A DNA stretch of 64,000 nt, from the NCBI GenBank assembly GCA_033807775.1, contig CM066321.1:38726850-38790849 (forward strand), given 5' to 3'. Every line of letters begins with the position of its first letter. Position 1 is the first letter of the stretch. This DNA is from Saussurea involucrata. Its lineage: Eukaryota > Streptophyta > Magnoliopsida > Asterales > Asteraceae. A program made the translations under genes and the position numbers. Positions 32,501 to 44,896 of this stretch are shown in pieces. The notes under the pieces were generated by a model, which was not told where the DNA came from, did no database searches, and worked only from the letters and a program-made list of their open reading frames with translations.

Positions 32501-34403
32501 ATTTCCCCCAACACCTTATTTTGTTTCTGAATCTTTTCAAATTCAGAAGGTTCTAACAGTGAACCTGGATCAACAAATGGTCCAGTTTTCAAGTGTTTAT
32601 AGAACTCTTGGCCTGTAGGTGCCACATAGACACCATGTACCACAGAGGCACTGTGTAATGAAGCTTTTGAGATGTTCACTTCACCAGGACTTCCATCCAA
32701 TCCTTGACAACCAATATTAGGAGTGTCTATGGATGTTGTTACAGGAATACGAAATTCCTGTGATGTGCTAGTGTTGAAAAAAATTTCAGACCCAAATTGG
32801 ATATTACTGTGTAATCCAGACTCAAAGTGTTCAAGAATAGGTTGGGATTTATCACCTCCCTCCAAATGAGTTTGGGATGGTTCCCCTGTTTGAATTAAAA
32901 CAGTAGTATGTTGATATACTTCTGAGTGGCTAGGGATGGGTTGTTCAAGTTCCACCACTGGGTCCATGGTGTTTTCTTCAATGTTAGTCACCAAGAGTTG
33001 TGAACCAACAGTAGATGTGGCTAACCGGATTAATTCAGCTGGATCAGAACCATCTCTTTCTGTTTGAGATTCTGTTAATAATCTCTCATCCTCACCACAG
33101 TCTATCTGTTTTTCAACTCCCATACTAACCAATCTCTCTGAATTTTCCCTCTCTATTCTCTCAGAATGTTTTCCCCCTTGAACATTCTCCCCTCTCTATT
33201 TTGATTTGACCCCTCACCTCTCATCTCAGGTTGTTCCTCATGGGTAGGGTCTTGAGGTTGTTCAAGTCCCATTGAGGTGCAATAAGCTTTTAAAATCTCA
33301 CTGTCCCTTGGAATATATTGCCTAAGAGACCTTGGAAGAGGTCTTTGATTTGGAAAATTCTGATTTTTAGAAGTAGAAATCATCTTACCCATATAAAAAA
33401 TTGGACCATGCTCCTCATTTGCTCTTCTTGGAATATTTCTGTTTTCTCTCATAGCATACCAAATCACAATCTGCCAATACCTTTGATAAGGTATATATGT
33501 AAGTGAAGTATCCCTTGTCTTCTTTTCTATGGCCTTCTGATTCTTCTCAAAGGTGTTCTTCATATCTTCCCAAAGAATTGCAGTATAATCATAATGTCTG
33601 TTTTTTTACCAACCCATGAAAGATTTAAAGAATTTTCCTTGAGCCTTGATCAAGAGAACTATTCTTCCCAGATAAACATTTATTCACAATATTGAACAAA
33701 CAAGCCCAAATTGGTGGTAATTTGTTTCTTCTGAACAAACTTAGGGTCCTCAACTCTTCATTATACCCCAATCTCATAAATTCAGCAATTAATTCTTCTG
33801 TCAATGGAGAATCTTCAAAATCTAATCTTCCTTCTAAATCATCCTTATCTGGTAAATTTAGCATATCTCTTAAAATTTGTATAGTCAAAGTTAAAGAAAC
33901 TCCCCCAACTTCAGATACAAATCTATTTCCCTCTAGCCTTAGATGCTTCCACCATTGTTGTATATACTGAACATGAACCGATTTCTTCTTTGTAACCACT
34001 TTTTGTATGGATGATACTTCAATAACTCCATGATTATCTTATGTTCTTCTTTAAATCTGCTTTCATCAAACAATAACACACAATTGTTTTCCAATAGCCT
34101 CAAATACTCTCTCTCAGGAACAATCCTTTCACCATGATTAGGTATTCCTGTCATGACTGACCTAACTGCACTCTGTTCGTGTTGAATGTTCTCATTTCCC
34201 TCATCTGCGTTTCCCTCTGATTCATCCATATGTTCATCCCCTGCTTCTCCTCCAACATTACCTTGTACAATGTTATCTCCTATTACCCCTTCATCTACGG
34301 CTCTATTTTCAGGTCTTTGAACTTCATCATCATCTGATTCTGATTCAAACAATGATTTTGATGAATGTAATGAAATGGCTCTATTTCTCCTTGAACCAGA
34401 CAT
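29543..34403 (-). pseudogene. C1 ORF3, frameshifted, with duplicated C-terminal domain
   Basis: Third ORF of about 1620 codons, starting at ATG 34403. The pieces lie in different frames: 34403-33939, 33999-33625, 33563-33153, 33132-31741, 31828-31640 and 31573-29543. N-terminal domain: YIQQWW, RLGYNEEL, LPPIW, NKCLSGK. The middle piece has a strong coiled coil (about 32300-32560) and the NDPHDHQKGEK motif with a polypurine tract (32161-32177). The last 676-codon piece carries the C-terminal domain twice: DFQLAI, KYSDATL and LELRNK at residues 245-345, then DFQIAL, KYCSGTL and LTLRNV at 555-657. No membrane segment is evident; function unknown. Confidence 0.78.
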
Positions 34404-34655
34404 GATCGTAATGTGGAATTTTGAAAGAAAACAAGATCAATGAACTCAGGAATTGTGTGTTTCTCACTTTTCACTCTTGGATTTCAAATAAAATTTGAAA
34501 GAGGGATTTTAAGAACTATTTAAAATCCGCGAAGCCGAAGGGTTTAACGGAAAAACGTTGCTTTTGTCAGTGTTATAACGGAGTCAAACACTTTGAAATA
34601 CCACAAAAGATATTAAATGACACGTGGTAATTTCAATTGAATAAGAAGCTGACAC
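34404..34655 (-). promoter_or_regulatory. C1 ORF3 upstream region
   Basis: Non-coding. A weak TATA-like TTTAAATA (34517-34524, minus strand) lies about 115 nt before the ORF3 ATG, a spacing similar to B1 and B2. Further upstream is an ACACGTG-containing stretch, then the E insertion. Confidence 0.4.
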
Positions 34656-34660
34656 GTGTT
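34656..34660. other. Target site duplication of element E (GTGTT)
   Basis: GTGTT here and again at 61694-61698, immediately outside the two E LTRs. This confirms that the 27-kb block is a single insertion. Confidence 0.95.
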
Positions 34661-34895
34661 TGTGAAATCCCAAATCTAGCAATATGTAAAGAACAAATGT
34701 AGAGAGAATTTAGAAAGCAAACTTGTCATCCATATATTGATCTCTAAAGTACAAATGACAAAATGCTCAAGAGGTTGTACAAAATAACAAAGGAACTCCT
34801 TTATATAGTAGGACATGACAAGCCCATGCCTCTACCAAGGAGTAACAGTACAAAGACTTAATACTGTCTTGATAGCTACAAATAGTGCTCTAACA
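34661..34895 (-). repeat. E 3' LTR (235 bp)
   Basis: Starts TGTTAGAGCAC and ends GGGATTTCACA in the sense direction. TATA-like TATATAAAG near 34799-34807. It differs from the 5' copy at about two positions (near 34791 and 34857), suggesting a recent insertion. It lacks the GAATTCGAAT word found elsewhere in E. Confidence 0.95.
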
Positions 34896-34897
34896 AT

Positions 34898-34906
34898 CTC
34901 CCCCTT
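34898..34906 (-). other. E 3' polypurine tract
   Basis: Sense AAGGGGGAG between the ORF3 stop and the 3' LTR. Confidence 0.88.
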
Positions 34907-34911
34907 AGCTA

Positions 34912-37900
34912 TCAAGGCAGGAAGGGTCTTCTTCTTCTTCGGAAACCAAGATAGGTTTCAATTCTTCTCATAACCATTCTGAAGTTCAATCTTTCATCAA
35001 TCTCTTCAATGGATCTAGATAAGACTCTTCTAGGTCTTGAAGACATCCAAGTAATCTTTCTTTCAGCATCATGTCTCTTGAGCTTTTCGACTAACTGAAG
35101 TCTTATAATCTTAAGCGTACCATCAGAATATTTTTCCAACTCATTAAACCGAATGAATATCTTGTTTGCACCATTACTGAACACAACACCAAACTCTGGA
35201 TCTGCAATCACACAATATAAAGGCATCCTCATCAACCCAACCAATTCTTGATTTGGTCTTAACAGATTTACTCTTGGTTGATAGCTTTCCACACCCATCT
35301 GCAAATCATGACACTGTGTGAACAAAACGTGTCTTCTCAGAAATCTCTTAATGGCATTCAAAGCAAGAGACACATTTTCCCTTCTGATCTGAAGATCTCG
35401 GAAATGATGATACATGAACTCAAAATCTTCTATCGTTAGGTGACAAAAATCTGCTTCAGTAAATCTATAATCTCTGCAATCTTGCCTTTGAAAAAGAAAC
35501 TCTGGATACCACAATTTGTAGTATAATCTGGCAGTTACCTCCTTTATAGTCACAATCAATTTCTTGCTCCTCACGTCTTTTTTCTTTTGACACTTGTCTC
35601 TTAGTAAGTACATATACTCGAACTTGTATTCGGCTGTTTGATCTGTAATACCCAACACGGCGTAGGGATTCAAAGTTCTGATTCTGTGCACAAACAGTCT
35701 TCTTTCTTCTTCTTCTAGGAAAGGTGTTCTCAAATACAAAGTTCTTTGTCGTTGTTCAAGTTCAGTCAATTTTCTACTCTGCGAGGATGAAGGACCAGGT
35801 TGATCAGCTGGATTAGAAGGACCAGCTTCATCATGACTAGGAATGATAGGAGGTACTAAAGATGTAGTGGATTGAGGATCAGTCTCTTCGGGTTTTGGCT
35901 CTTTAGGTAATGGATCATGAGAATGATGTGGTTCAGATTGAGTAGGAATTGTTTCAGAAGTTGGAAGTGGTTCAGATACTGGTATAGTGGTTTGAGCTGA
36001 AGTAGATTGGTTAAGGTTAATGGTTATAGGTGTAACAGAAGGTTGTTCTGACATCAAAGTGGTTGAGATATGTTCGGGTGAGTGTACAGGGCTAAAGATT
36101 ATTTCTTCAGGAGTTTGTGGCCCATATATCTCTGACAAAATATCAATCTCTTCTTCATTAAATCCAACACCTTGATCTTCTGGTTCATAAGTAAATACCA
36201 AAAGTGGTTCTTCTTCCTCCTTAACTTTCCAATACCGATCATAAGCTCTTGCACTTTCATCAGCTTCTTCATCATCAGAACTAATTTCAATCAACTCCAC
36301 AGATTGTACGAATCGATCAACCACTTCTCTTATCTCTTCCTCATTTACCTCAGGCTTTTCAACCGTTGGTTCTATATTCGGATCAACATATAATACAATC
36401 TGTTTTCCGCTTTGATCACCCATAGCACCTGATTCAAACATCTCAGATATTTCAGCAACAGTCGGATTCTTCTTCTGGCCTTGATAGCTTTCTGACTCAG
36501 CTCTTCTCTTCTTACTCATCTCCCCCTCATGATCATGATCATCGGGATCCTGATCATGTATTCTCTTAGTACCCTGAGCTTGAGTCTTACACGACTGTTC
36601 CATCAATGCTTTCAACTCAACAATTGACTGCTTCATATCACTTAAAGATTTCACAACTTCAGACTTGAAAGTAGATAACTCTTTGGATAATGCTTGAAAC
36701 TGTGTGGGTGTAACTGAAGGTGTAGGTGGAGGTGGAGGTGGATGTGGAGTAGATTGGAAATTCTGAAGTAGAGACAACAAGGTTTTACTTTGCTGATCTC
36801 CAGGACTCATAGACATCAGTTTGGCATAGAATAAATCCCTTAATTCATCAACACTTTGATCCACTGGGGGTTGTTGCATAGGAGAAGGCTGAGGTACTCG
36901 AGGCGGAGCCAAATAGATTTCTGGACGAGGATGTACAGCTGGCTCATAAGTCATCGGTTCTTTTCCCTTCAACTGATTCTTCACACCTTGTAACTCCCGG
37001 ATGAACATAGTTTCAATAGCCTTTAGGGCGCCATCAAAGTTTTCCCTTTTCACAAAGACAGGTAAAGTAACACCGACACCACTTAGGTTTGCCGTTGACA
37101 CAACAGTTGTTGCAACTGTGTGACCTACACTCAGTGTTGGCATAGTGTTAGCACTGGTAGGATTTCCACTCTGTCCTTGTAGTCCTGTAAAAGGATCTAC
37201 TCTGAGTGTTCCGGATGGGTCACCAAGACGCGCATCAGATGTTCCTGAAAGTGTCCTATTCAAAGAATCAAATATGTTAGCAACATGCACTAGACTCGAG
37301 CTTTGTGCAGGAAAGAAGGTCGAGGACTGGGGAGGAAGTCGCTCTGTTTCAATATCCGGAATCTCCGAACGAGATCCAGATAGTGTTTGTGCTAAAACCC
37401 CATGAGAAAATGAGACAGTTTCTTGTGAAGAAGAAGCTGAATAGCTGGCAGAGGTGTGCAATTGCGTTACTGGGCGAGTAACGTCTTGTTCAACACCTGA
37501 TCCCAACAAATGAGATCTGGTGGTGGATGTGGCTGCCCTTCTGGTATAGACAGTTTGGATATCTCTCACACTCTCCATATTCTTTTCGTCAGTTTCTCTC
37601 ACAGACTCACATATATTTTCAACTGATACTCCCTCGGTTCTCCTTATACCTCCCGTTCCTTCACTAACTTGAGACGACATCAAGGGCATGTCATCCAAGT
37701 TTAAGCCTTCCACATTAACATTATCTGACATATGCATTTGTGGAAATACAAGGATATCAGAAATGTTACTAAACCAGTTTTCCTCATTCGTAGCATCAGC
37801 ACCAAGATTTCCAACATTTCCTTGATCATCATCATTATCATCATTGTCATCTTCATCATCATCATGATGTTCCTCCGCAGGATCAGACGCGTTATCAGAC

Positions 37901-38198
37901 TCTGTACTATCACTAGAGTACTCAACTAAAGGAGGATCCCCAATGTGTTTAGGAATTACTCCCTCAGAAACGTGTTGTACAAGGTCATCTGTATGTGTGT
38001 CCTCGGACGATGACCCTGTATCTTCAAGTACAGATGTTTGACCCCCACCAGTTCCCCTCTCGGTGTTTTCCCTCGACTCTCCCCGTTCAGTAGCCCGTGC
38101 ATCCTGAACACTCACCGACTCTTCTCGCCTAGGGGTTGAGTCTGGGGTAGGTCCCTCCGGTTCTGGCTGGACCATAGACTCTCTATACTCGATAATGC
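34912..38198 (-). pseudogene. E ORF3, C-terminal part (separated by array D)
   Basis: Continuous open frame to the TGA at 34912-34914; its true N-terminus lies at 46811-47761 beyond array D. It contains acidic disordered sequence with an Asp run (about 37810-37870), Pro-rich stretches, a short coiled coil (about 36580-36700), the motif QDPDDHDHEGEMSKKRR with a polypurine tract (36518-36531), and the C-terminal domain with HDLQMGVES, KYSDGTL and LNFRMV (about 34960-35340). It ends in an Arg-rich tail. Apart from the 8.6-kb insertion no stop or frameshift is seen in either part. Function unknown; no membrane helix. Confidence 0.82.
38194..38198. other. Target site duplication of array D (AATGC)
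   Basis: AATGC at 38194-38198 and again at 46811-46815, just outside the first and third D LTRs. The whole array therefore descends from one insertion event into ORF3 of E. Confidence 0.95.
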
Positions 38199-39143
38199 TG
38201 TAATACCCCGGGTAAGTTCGTTAGTTAAAAATATCTTTCCGTTAAGTTTAGTTAACTTTAAAGTTGATATTTAGGGTGAGTTAGGTGAATTTATAAGTTT
38301 AGGGGTGTTTGGATTAATTAATAAGTTAAAAAGGTATTTTGGTCATTTCTGGATAGTATAGGGACTAAAGTGGTAAGTTGAGTTGGATATTATCTCATTT
38401 AGAAATCAGATATTTCAAAAAACAACAAATATCCAGAATCTGTGTTTGTGTGTGTGTGTTGAGATGTGAAGAAGGAGAAAGAAGGGTTTTTGTGGTTAAG
38501 GCTCCATTTGGAAGTGTTGGAAGTGAAATAAAGGTATGTTCCTTTACAAATTATGTTTATAGTTGCTATTAGAGTGTTTATATCGATTTAGAATTAGCAG
38601 AATCGAACTAGTATAAATTTCAGTCGGATTCTGGGTAAATTTTGAGATGAACAGCAGTGGTGTCCGGACAAATTGAATGTGTCCGGATACTTTTGTCGGT
38701 AGAGTCCGGGTAGCTCTGATGATGGTGTCCGGATGATTCAAGTATCCGGGTAAGTTCCTCCTTTTATATGTTTTCCGGATGAAATGAGACACCGGATAGT
38801 GTCCGGGTTACTTTGGTATCCGGATGTCGTCCGGATGGTTGTGATGTCCGGAAAAGTTAAGTTGTCCGGATTCTTTGTGTTGTCCGGAAAGTTGTCCGGA
38901 TACTTTGAGGTTTCCGGATAACTTGGCTGTTTGGGTAATTTTGAGGATAAGAGTTATGTAGATGTATCTAGAGTCCATAACCTACTAGTAAGTCTTATAC
39001 ATAAGTTGGTAAGGAGATATTTGTATGTAAATGGTTTCAGATTCTGAGAATTTTGGATAAAGGATCGGATAGCTCGGAGAAAGGTTTGGAAGCATATTGT
39101 AAGCATTCAGGTGAGTTTTGCTTTAAAACGTTTTTGAACTGGG

Positions 39144-39207
<64 letters not shown>

Positions 39208-39898
39208 GAGATGATTATGTGGTAGGAATATGATTATGTGTATATAAATGACAATATGATGTAATGAGATATATATATTGTATTTATATAAGCTTTGCAC
39301 TACACGAGTGCACTTGTTGCCGGGTTCCGGTGTGCGGACCGGTGTGTAGCCGGGTTCCGGTGTGCGGACCGGTGAGTAGTCGGGTTCCGGTGTGCAGTCC
39401 GACAGGTAGCCGGGTTCCGGTGAGCGGACCGGTTGTTGATTTATTAGTTGGCTTGCTACCAACTAATATGGCCATTTGTGGAGGAATAAGGTGAATGAGA
39501 TGTACACGATGCACGAGTCTGGATTGGTATTTAAATACGTGTGGTATGTTTATATTTTACGAAAGAATTACCAAAGGTTTATCTAAACTATTTTGATACA
39601 AAGGATTTACATAAAAGGTTTTATAATGATTTTGGAAAGGACCGGGATTAACTCACTAGACCCGTTTGGTCTAACCCTCATTTTGTTTTCAAAAATATGT
39701 TTTCCAGGTTAAGGATCGGCAGGAGAGGATGAAGTGTAGGAAGCTTTTGATGGATGTTGATTAGGAAGCTTTTATATATTTTGTAATGTCAAGACTATTG
39801 AGACCGTACTTGGTTTGTTATGTAACTTTTGTTGTAAATCAATGATATGTATGAATGTTATGTATTATGATGTATGTTATGGGATTTGGGTTGTTACA
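38199..39898 (+). repeat. D LTR1 (5', 1700 bp)
   Basis: Starts TGTAATACCCCGGGTAAGT and ends GGGTTGTTACA. It has a TG microsatellite (about 38445), more than ten TCCGGA/TCCGG words (38660-38930), a (TA)n run (39147-39195) and a GTTCCGGTGTGCGGACCGGT tandem block repeated four times (39315-39435). Confidence 0.93.
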
Positions 39899-39900
39899 AA

Positions 39901-39912
39901 TGGTATCAGAGC
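39901..39912 (+). other. D primer-binding site, first unit
   Basis: TGGTATCAGAGC, 2 nt after the LTR end, complementary to initiator tRNA-Met. The second unit has the same site at 43348-43359. Confidence 0.92.
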
Positions 39913-40155
39913 CCTAGTTTAAGGGATTTAGGTATTTGTACCCGTACCTAGACTTAAACTGCATGTGAAGTAGGATGTCCTTGATATATTAGAACCTCGG
40001 GATGCTAAGTATAAAAGGTAGAAGGAACATCATGTAAGGTAATTTCAGATTACACCTGGCCAGTGTAATTGTGATCTTACAGGTGCATGTTTGGACTGGG
40101 ATACCTTATTATATGGGGTGCTTATGTGTATATTAATCTTGTCTGAATCTACAGA

Positions 40156-41445
40156 ATGGCAAGCGGTACTCGAAATACGAATAGAAGAGGAGGAGGAAAT
40201 CCGAATAGTACGAATCCACCAATAGGAACGGGGGGGAGAAGAGGAGAGCGAGGGGGAGGTAGATCCGGAGGTAGAACGGGGAGTAGAACTGGGGGCAGAA
40301 CCGGAGGTAGAGTTCAGGGGCGAGGTACGGAGTTTATTACAAGAGACGATTTGATGGCGGAGATGGGAAGACTTCAAACAAATATCCAGGCTATGTTCGA
40401 CCAAGCTCGTCATACTGAAACACCAGATCCTGGTTTGGAAGACGAAATGCCCATTACACCTACGGTCATACCAGTGTGAAGAAGGTGTGATTACAAGATG
40501 TTCTTAAACTGTAGACCTCCAACTTACTCAGGAGATAGAGACCCAGTGAAGGCGATGAGATGGTTAAAAGAAATAGAAGCCATCTTCAAGACAAGTAAGT
40601 GTGCGGATGAGGACAGAGTATTATACGGAACGACGATGTTGAAGGCAGAAGCTCTGTACTGGTGGGAAGCTCATATTGATTCCATAGGGTCGGATGTATA
40701 CTCTACTTTTACTTGGGACGAATTCACAACAACTTTCAAAAGACAGTTTTGTTCTCAAGCAGCAGTCAGACAACTGGAAGAAGAGTTCATGAACTTACAC
40801 CAGCGAAGTTTATCAGTTAGGGACTACACTGCTAGTTTTCTGGAGAAGTCTCGCTTCGCAGAGTACTACGTTGCCACGGAGGCACTGAAAATGGAGAGGT
40901 TTATTTTCGGGTTGAATTCAGAAATTAGAAAGCTAGTGATTGCGATAGGACCCGATACCTTCTCAGCTGCAGTAAATGCAGCGGAAAATGTAGAACAGGA
41001 TAATAGGAGAGACGTTGGTGATAAGAGTATTGGAAAAAGGAAATTGGAAGAAATGACATACGATTTGGAGGAATATGAATCCCCGAAGTTTGATAGTCAT
41101 TCATCTTTCAGACCAGCTGAAAGACCATGTCCAAAATGCAACCGTGTGCATCAAGGAAACTGTTATGTGGATTCCCGAAGTTGTTACAAATATGGAAAGA
41201 CTGGTCACATAGTTAGAGACTGTCGGGTAACTCGATTATGTTTCGTTTGCAATTCCCTGGATCATATTCAGTCAGATTTTCCGCAATGGAAAGCACAACA
41301 GGGTAGTATGATGGTAAGACCAACGAGTGTTAGACCGGGAGAGAAACAAGGGCCTGAGGTACCGAAAGCAAAGGGTCGAGTTTTTCAGATGACAGAACAA
41401 GAGGTGGAAGAAAGTCCTGATGAGGTTACAGGTATATTTTTATAA
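40156..41445 (+). pseudogene. D gag, first copy, broken by one TGA
   Basis: Ty3/gypsy-type Gag in one frame with a TGA at 40477-40479. N-terminal part: Gly/Arg-rich tail (RGG-like) and a short helix. After the stop: FLNCRPPTYSGDRDP, then the Retrotrans_gag block (LKAEALYWWEAH, FKRQFCSQ, FIFGLNSEIRKLV). The C-terminal zinc-binding region has CPKCNRVHQGNC and the CCHC knuckle CYKYGKTGHIVRDC (first Cys pair partly altered), then CFVCNSLDHIQSDF. No pol follows: only 218 bp separate the stop from the next LTR. The product would package element RNA using enzymes from another element. Confidence 0.85.
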
Positions 41446-41663
41446 ACTCTATACGTGCTAAGGTGTTATCTAACTTCGGTGCAAAATGGTTTCTGGTATT
41501 TCCGAGCTTTTGTTGCTTATCTGTGTTAGAGATATAGGTGGGTGTGGGGTGGCTATTCATTTAGTTTCTATGGTTTTGATTGAGTTCGAAGTAGTAGAGA
41601 TAAGTATTCTTACCTTTTCGCTTAACCGAATTCCGGGACGGAATTCTTTTAAGGGGGAGATAA
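41446..41663 (+). other. D 3' internal stretch and polypurine tract, first unit
   Basis: Non-coding remainder of the internal region, ending with TTAAGGGGGAGA (41649-41660) before LTR2. The second unit repeats it with its tract at 45100-45111. Confidence 0.88.
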
Positions 41664-43345
41664 TGTAATACCCCGGGTAAGTTCGTTAGTTAAAAATATC
41701 TTTCCGTTAAGTTTAGTTAACTTTAAAGTTGATATTTAGGGTGAGTTAGGTGAATTTATAAGTTTAGGGGTGTTTGGATTAATTAATAAGTTAAAAAGGT
41801 ATTTTGGTCATTTATGGATAGTATAGGGACTAAAGTGGTAAGTTGAGTTGGATATTATCTCATTTAGAAATCAGATATTTCAAAAAACAACAAATATCCA
41901 GAATCTGTGTTTGTGTGTGTGTGTTGAGAGGTGAAGAAGGAGAAAGAAGGGTTTTTGTGGTTAAGGCTCCATTTGGAAGTGTTGGAAGTGAAATAAAGGT
42001 ATGTTCCTTTACAAATTATGTTTATAGTTGCTATTAGAGTGTTTCTATCGGTTTAGAATTAGCAGAATCGAACTAGTATAAATTTCAGTCGGATTCTGGG
42101 TAAATTTTGGGATGAACAGCAGTGGTGTCCGGACAAATTGAATGTGTCCGGATACTTTTGTCGGTAGAGTCCGGGTAGCTCTGATGATGGTGTCCGGATG
42201 ATTCAAGTATCCGGGTAAGTTCCTCCTTTCTTATGTTTTCCGGATGAAATGAGATACCGGATAGTGTCCGGGTTACTTTGGTATCCGGATGTCGTCCGGA
42301 TGGTTGTGATGTCCGGAAAAGTTAAGTTGTCCGGATTCTTTGTGTTGTCCGGAAAGTTGTCCGGATACTTTGAGGTTTCCGGATAACTTGGCTGTTTGGG
42401 TAATTTTGAGGATAAGAGTTATGTAGATGTATCTAGAGTCCATAACCTACTAGTAAGTCTTATACATAAGTTGGTAAGGAGATATTTGTATGTAAATGGT
42501 TTCAGATTCTGAGAATTTTGGATAAAGGATCGGATAGCTCGGAGAAAGGTTTGGAAGCATATTGTAAGCATTCAGGTGAGTTTTGCTTTAAAACGTTTTT
42601 GAACTGGGATACATATATATATATATATATGAGTATATATATGTATATATATATGAGATGATTATGTGGTAGGAATATGATTATGTGTATATAAATGACA
42701 ATATGATGTAATGAGATATATATATTGTATTTATATAAGCTTTGCACTACACGAGTGCACTTGTTGCCGGGTTCCGGTGTGCGGACCGGTGTGTAGCCGG
42801 GTTCCGGTGTGCGGACCGGTGAGTAGTCGGGTTCCGGTGTGCAGTCCGATAGGTAGCCGGGTTCCGGTGAGCGGACCGGTTGTTGATTTATTAGTTGGCT
42901 TGCTACCAACTAATATGGCCATTTGTGGAGGAATAAGGTGAATGAGATGTACACGATGCACGAGTCTGGATTGGTATTTAAATACGTGTGGTATGTTTAT
43001 ATTTTACGAAAGAATTACCAAAGGTTTATCTAAACTATTTTGATACAAAGGATTTACATAAAAGGTTTTATAATGATTTTGGAAAGGACCGGGATTAACT
43101 CACTAGACCCGTTTGGTCTAACCCTCATTTTGTTTTCAAAAATATGTTTTCCAGGTTAAGGATCGGCAGGAGAGGATGAAGTGTAGGAAGCTTTTGATGG
43201 ATGTTGATTAGGAAGCTTTTATATATTTTGTAATGTCAAGACTATTGAGACCGTACTTGGTTTGTTATGTAACTTTTGTTGTAAATCAATGATATGTATG
43301 AATGTTATGTATTATGATGTATGTTATGGGATTTGGGTTGTTACA
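41664..43345 (+). repeat. D LTR2 (middle, shared, hybrid)
   Basis: Serves as 3' LTR of unit 1 and 5' LTR of unit 2. Its first 590 bp carry the LTR3 variants (for example TTTATGG, GAGAGGTG, GAGATACC) and the rest carry LTR1 variants (GTATCCGG, CTTTGTGTTG, GATAAGAG). The switch lies between 42255 and 42286. The (TA)n run is shorter than in LTR1. Confidence 0.92.
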
Positions 43346-43606
43346 AATGGTATCAGAGCCCTAGTTTAAGGGATTTAGGTATTTGTACCCGTACCTAGAC
43401 TTAAACTGCATGTGAAGTAGGATGTCCTTGATATATTAGAACCTCGGGATGCTAAGTATAAAAGGTAGAAGGAACATCATGTAAGGTAATTTCAGATTAC
43501 ACCTGGCCAGTGTAATTGTGATCTTACAGGTGCATGTTTGGACTGGGATACCTTATTATATGGGGTATGTGCTTATGTGTATATTAATCTTGTCTGAATC
43601 TACAGA

Positions 43607-44896
43607 ATGGCAAGCGGTACTCGAAATACGAATAGAAGAGGAGGAGGAAATCCGAATAGTACGAATCCACCAATAGGAACGGGGGGAAGAAGAGGAGAGC
43701 GAGGGGGAGGTAGATCCGGAGGTAGAACGGGGAGTAGAACTGGGGGCAGAACCGGAGGTAGAGTTCAGGGGCGAGGTACGGAGTTTATTACAAGAGACGA
43801 TTTGATGGCGGAGATGGGAAGACTTCAAACAAATATCCAGGCTATGTTCGACCAAGCTCGTCATACTGAAACACCAGATCCTGGTTTGGAAGACGAAATG
43901 CCCATTACACCTACGGTCATACCAGTGTGAAGAAGGTGTGATTACAAGATGTTCTTAAACTGTAGACCTCCAACTTACTCAGGAGATAGAGACCCAGTGA
44001 AGGCGATGAGATGGTTAAAAGAAATAGAAGCCATCTTCAAGACCAGTAAGTGTGCGGATGAGGACAGAGTATTATACGGAACGACGATGTTGAAGGCAGA
44101 AGCTCTGTACTGGTGGGAAGCTCATATTGATTCCATAGGGTCGGATGTATACTCTACTTTTACTTGGGACGAATTCACAACAACTTTCAAAAGACAGTTT
44201 TGTTCTCAAGCAGCAGTCAGACAACTGGAAGAAGAGTTCATGAACTTACACCAGCGAAGTTTATCAGTTAGGGACTATACTGCTAGTTTTCTGGAGAAGT
44301 CTCGCTTCGCAGAGTACTACGTTGCCACGGAGGCACTGAAAATGGAGAGGTTTATTTTCGGGTTGAATTCAGAAATTAGAAAGCTAGTGATTGCGATAGG
44401 ACCCGATACCTTCTCAGCTGCAGTAAATGCAGCGGAAAATGTAGAACAGGATAATAGGAGAGACGTTGGTGATAAGAGTATTGGAAAAAGGAAATTGGAA
44501 GAAATGACATACGATTTGGAGGAATATGAATCCCCGAAGTTTGATAGTCATTCATCTTTCAGACCAGCTGAAAGACCATGTCCAAAATGCAACCGTGTGC
44601 ATCAAGGAAACTGTTATGTGGATTCCCGAAGTTGTTACAAATATGGAAAGACTGGTCACATAGTTAGAGACTATCGGGTAACTCGATTATGTTTCGTTTG
44701 CAATTCCCTGGATCATATTCAGTCAGATTTTCCGCAATGGAAAGCACAACAGGGTAGTATGATGGTAAGACCAACGAGTGTTAGACCGGGAGAGAAACAA
44801 GGGCCTGAGGTACCGAAAGCAAAGGGTCGAGTTTTTCAGATGACAGAACAAGAGGTGGAAGAAAGTCCTGATGAGGTTACAGGTATATTTTTATAA
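43607..44896 (+). pseudogene. D gag, second copy, same TGA plus zinc-knuckle change
   Basis: Near-identical to the first copy, including the TGA (43928-43930), which therefore predates the duplication. A single G-to-A change turns the last Cys of the CCHC knuckle into Tyr (HIVRDY in place of HIVRDC, near 44671). Apart from a few silent or minor changes, gag is otherwise unchanged. The short segment before it differs by a small insertion (GGGGTATGTGC at 43562). Confidence 0.85.

Larger units (their letters stand above)
28948..34660 (-). mobile_element. C1: copia element, 3' part (LTR, ORF3, spacer)
   Basis: Minus-strand element split by E. This piece holds, from right to left, the end of the spacer, ORF3, the polypurine tract and the 3' LTR. 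The remainder resumes at 61694 and runs off the right edge. The GTGTT duplication at the E boundary (34656-34660 and 61694-61698) shows the two pieces were contiguous. Confidence 0.87.

Noticed and set aside
37701..37929. Short ORFs on either strand over the acidic Asp run of E ORF3
   Set aside because: They are frame shadows of the GAT repeat in ORF3 (runs of Met, Ile and Lys).
39147..39195. (TA)n runs in D LTRs as a functional element
   Set aside because: Length differs freely among the three LTRs, as expected for a microsatellite.
39264..39514. 76-codon ORFs repeated in each D LTR (also at 42711 and 46196)
   Set aside because: They simply translate the GTTCCGGTGTGCGGACCGGT tandem block in two directions; conserved because the LTR is duplicated.
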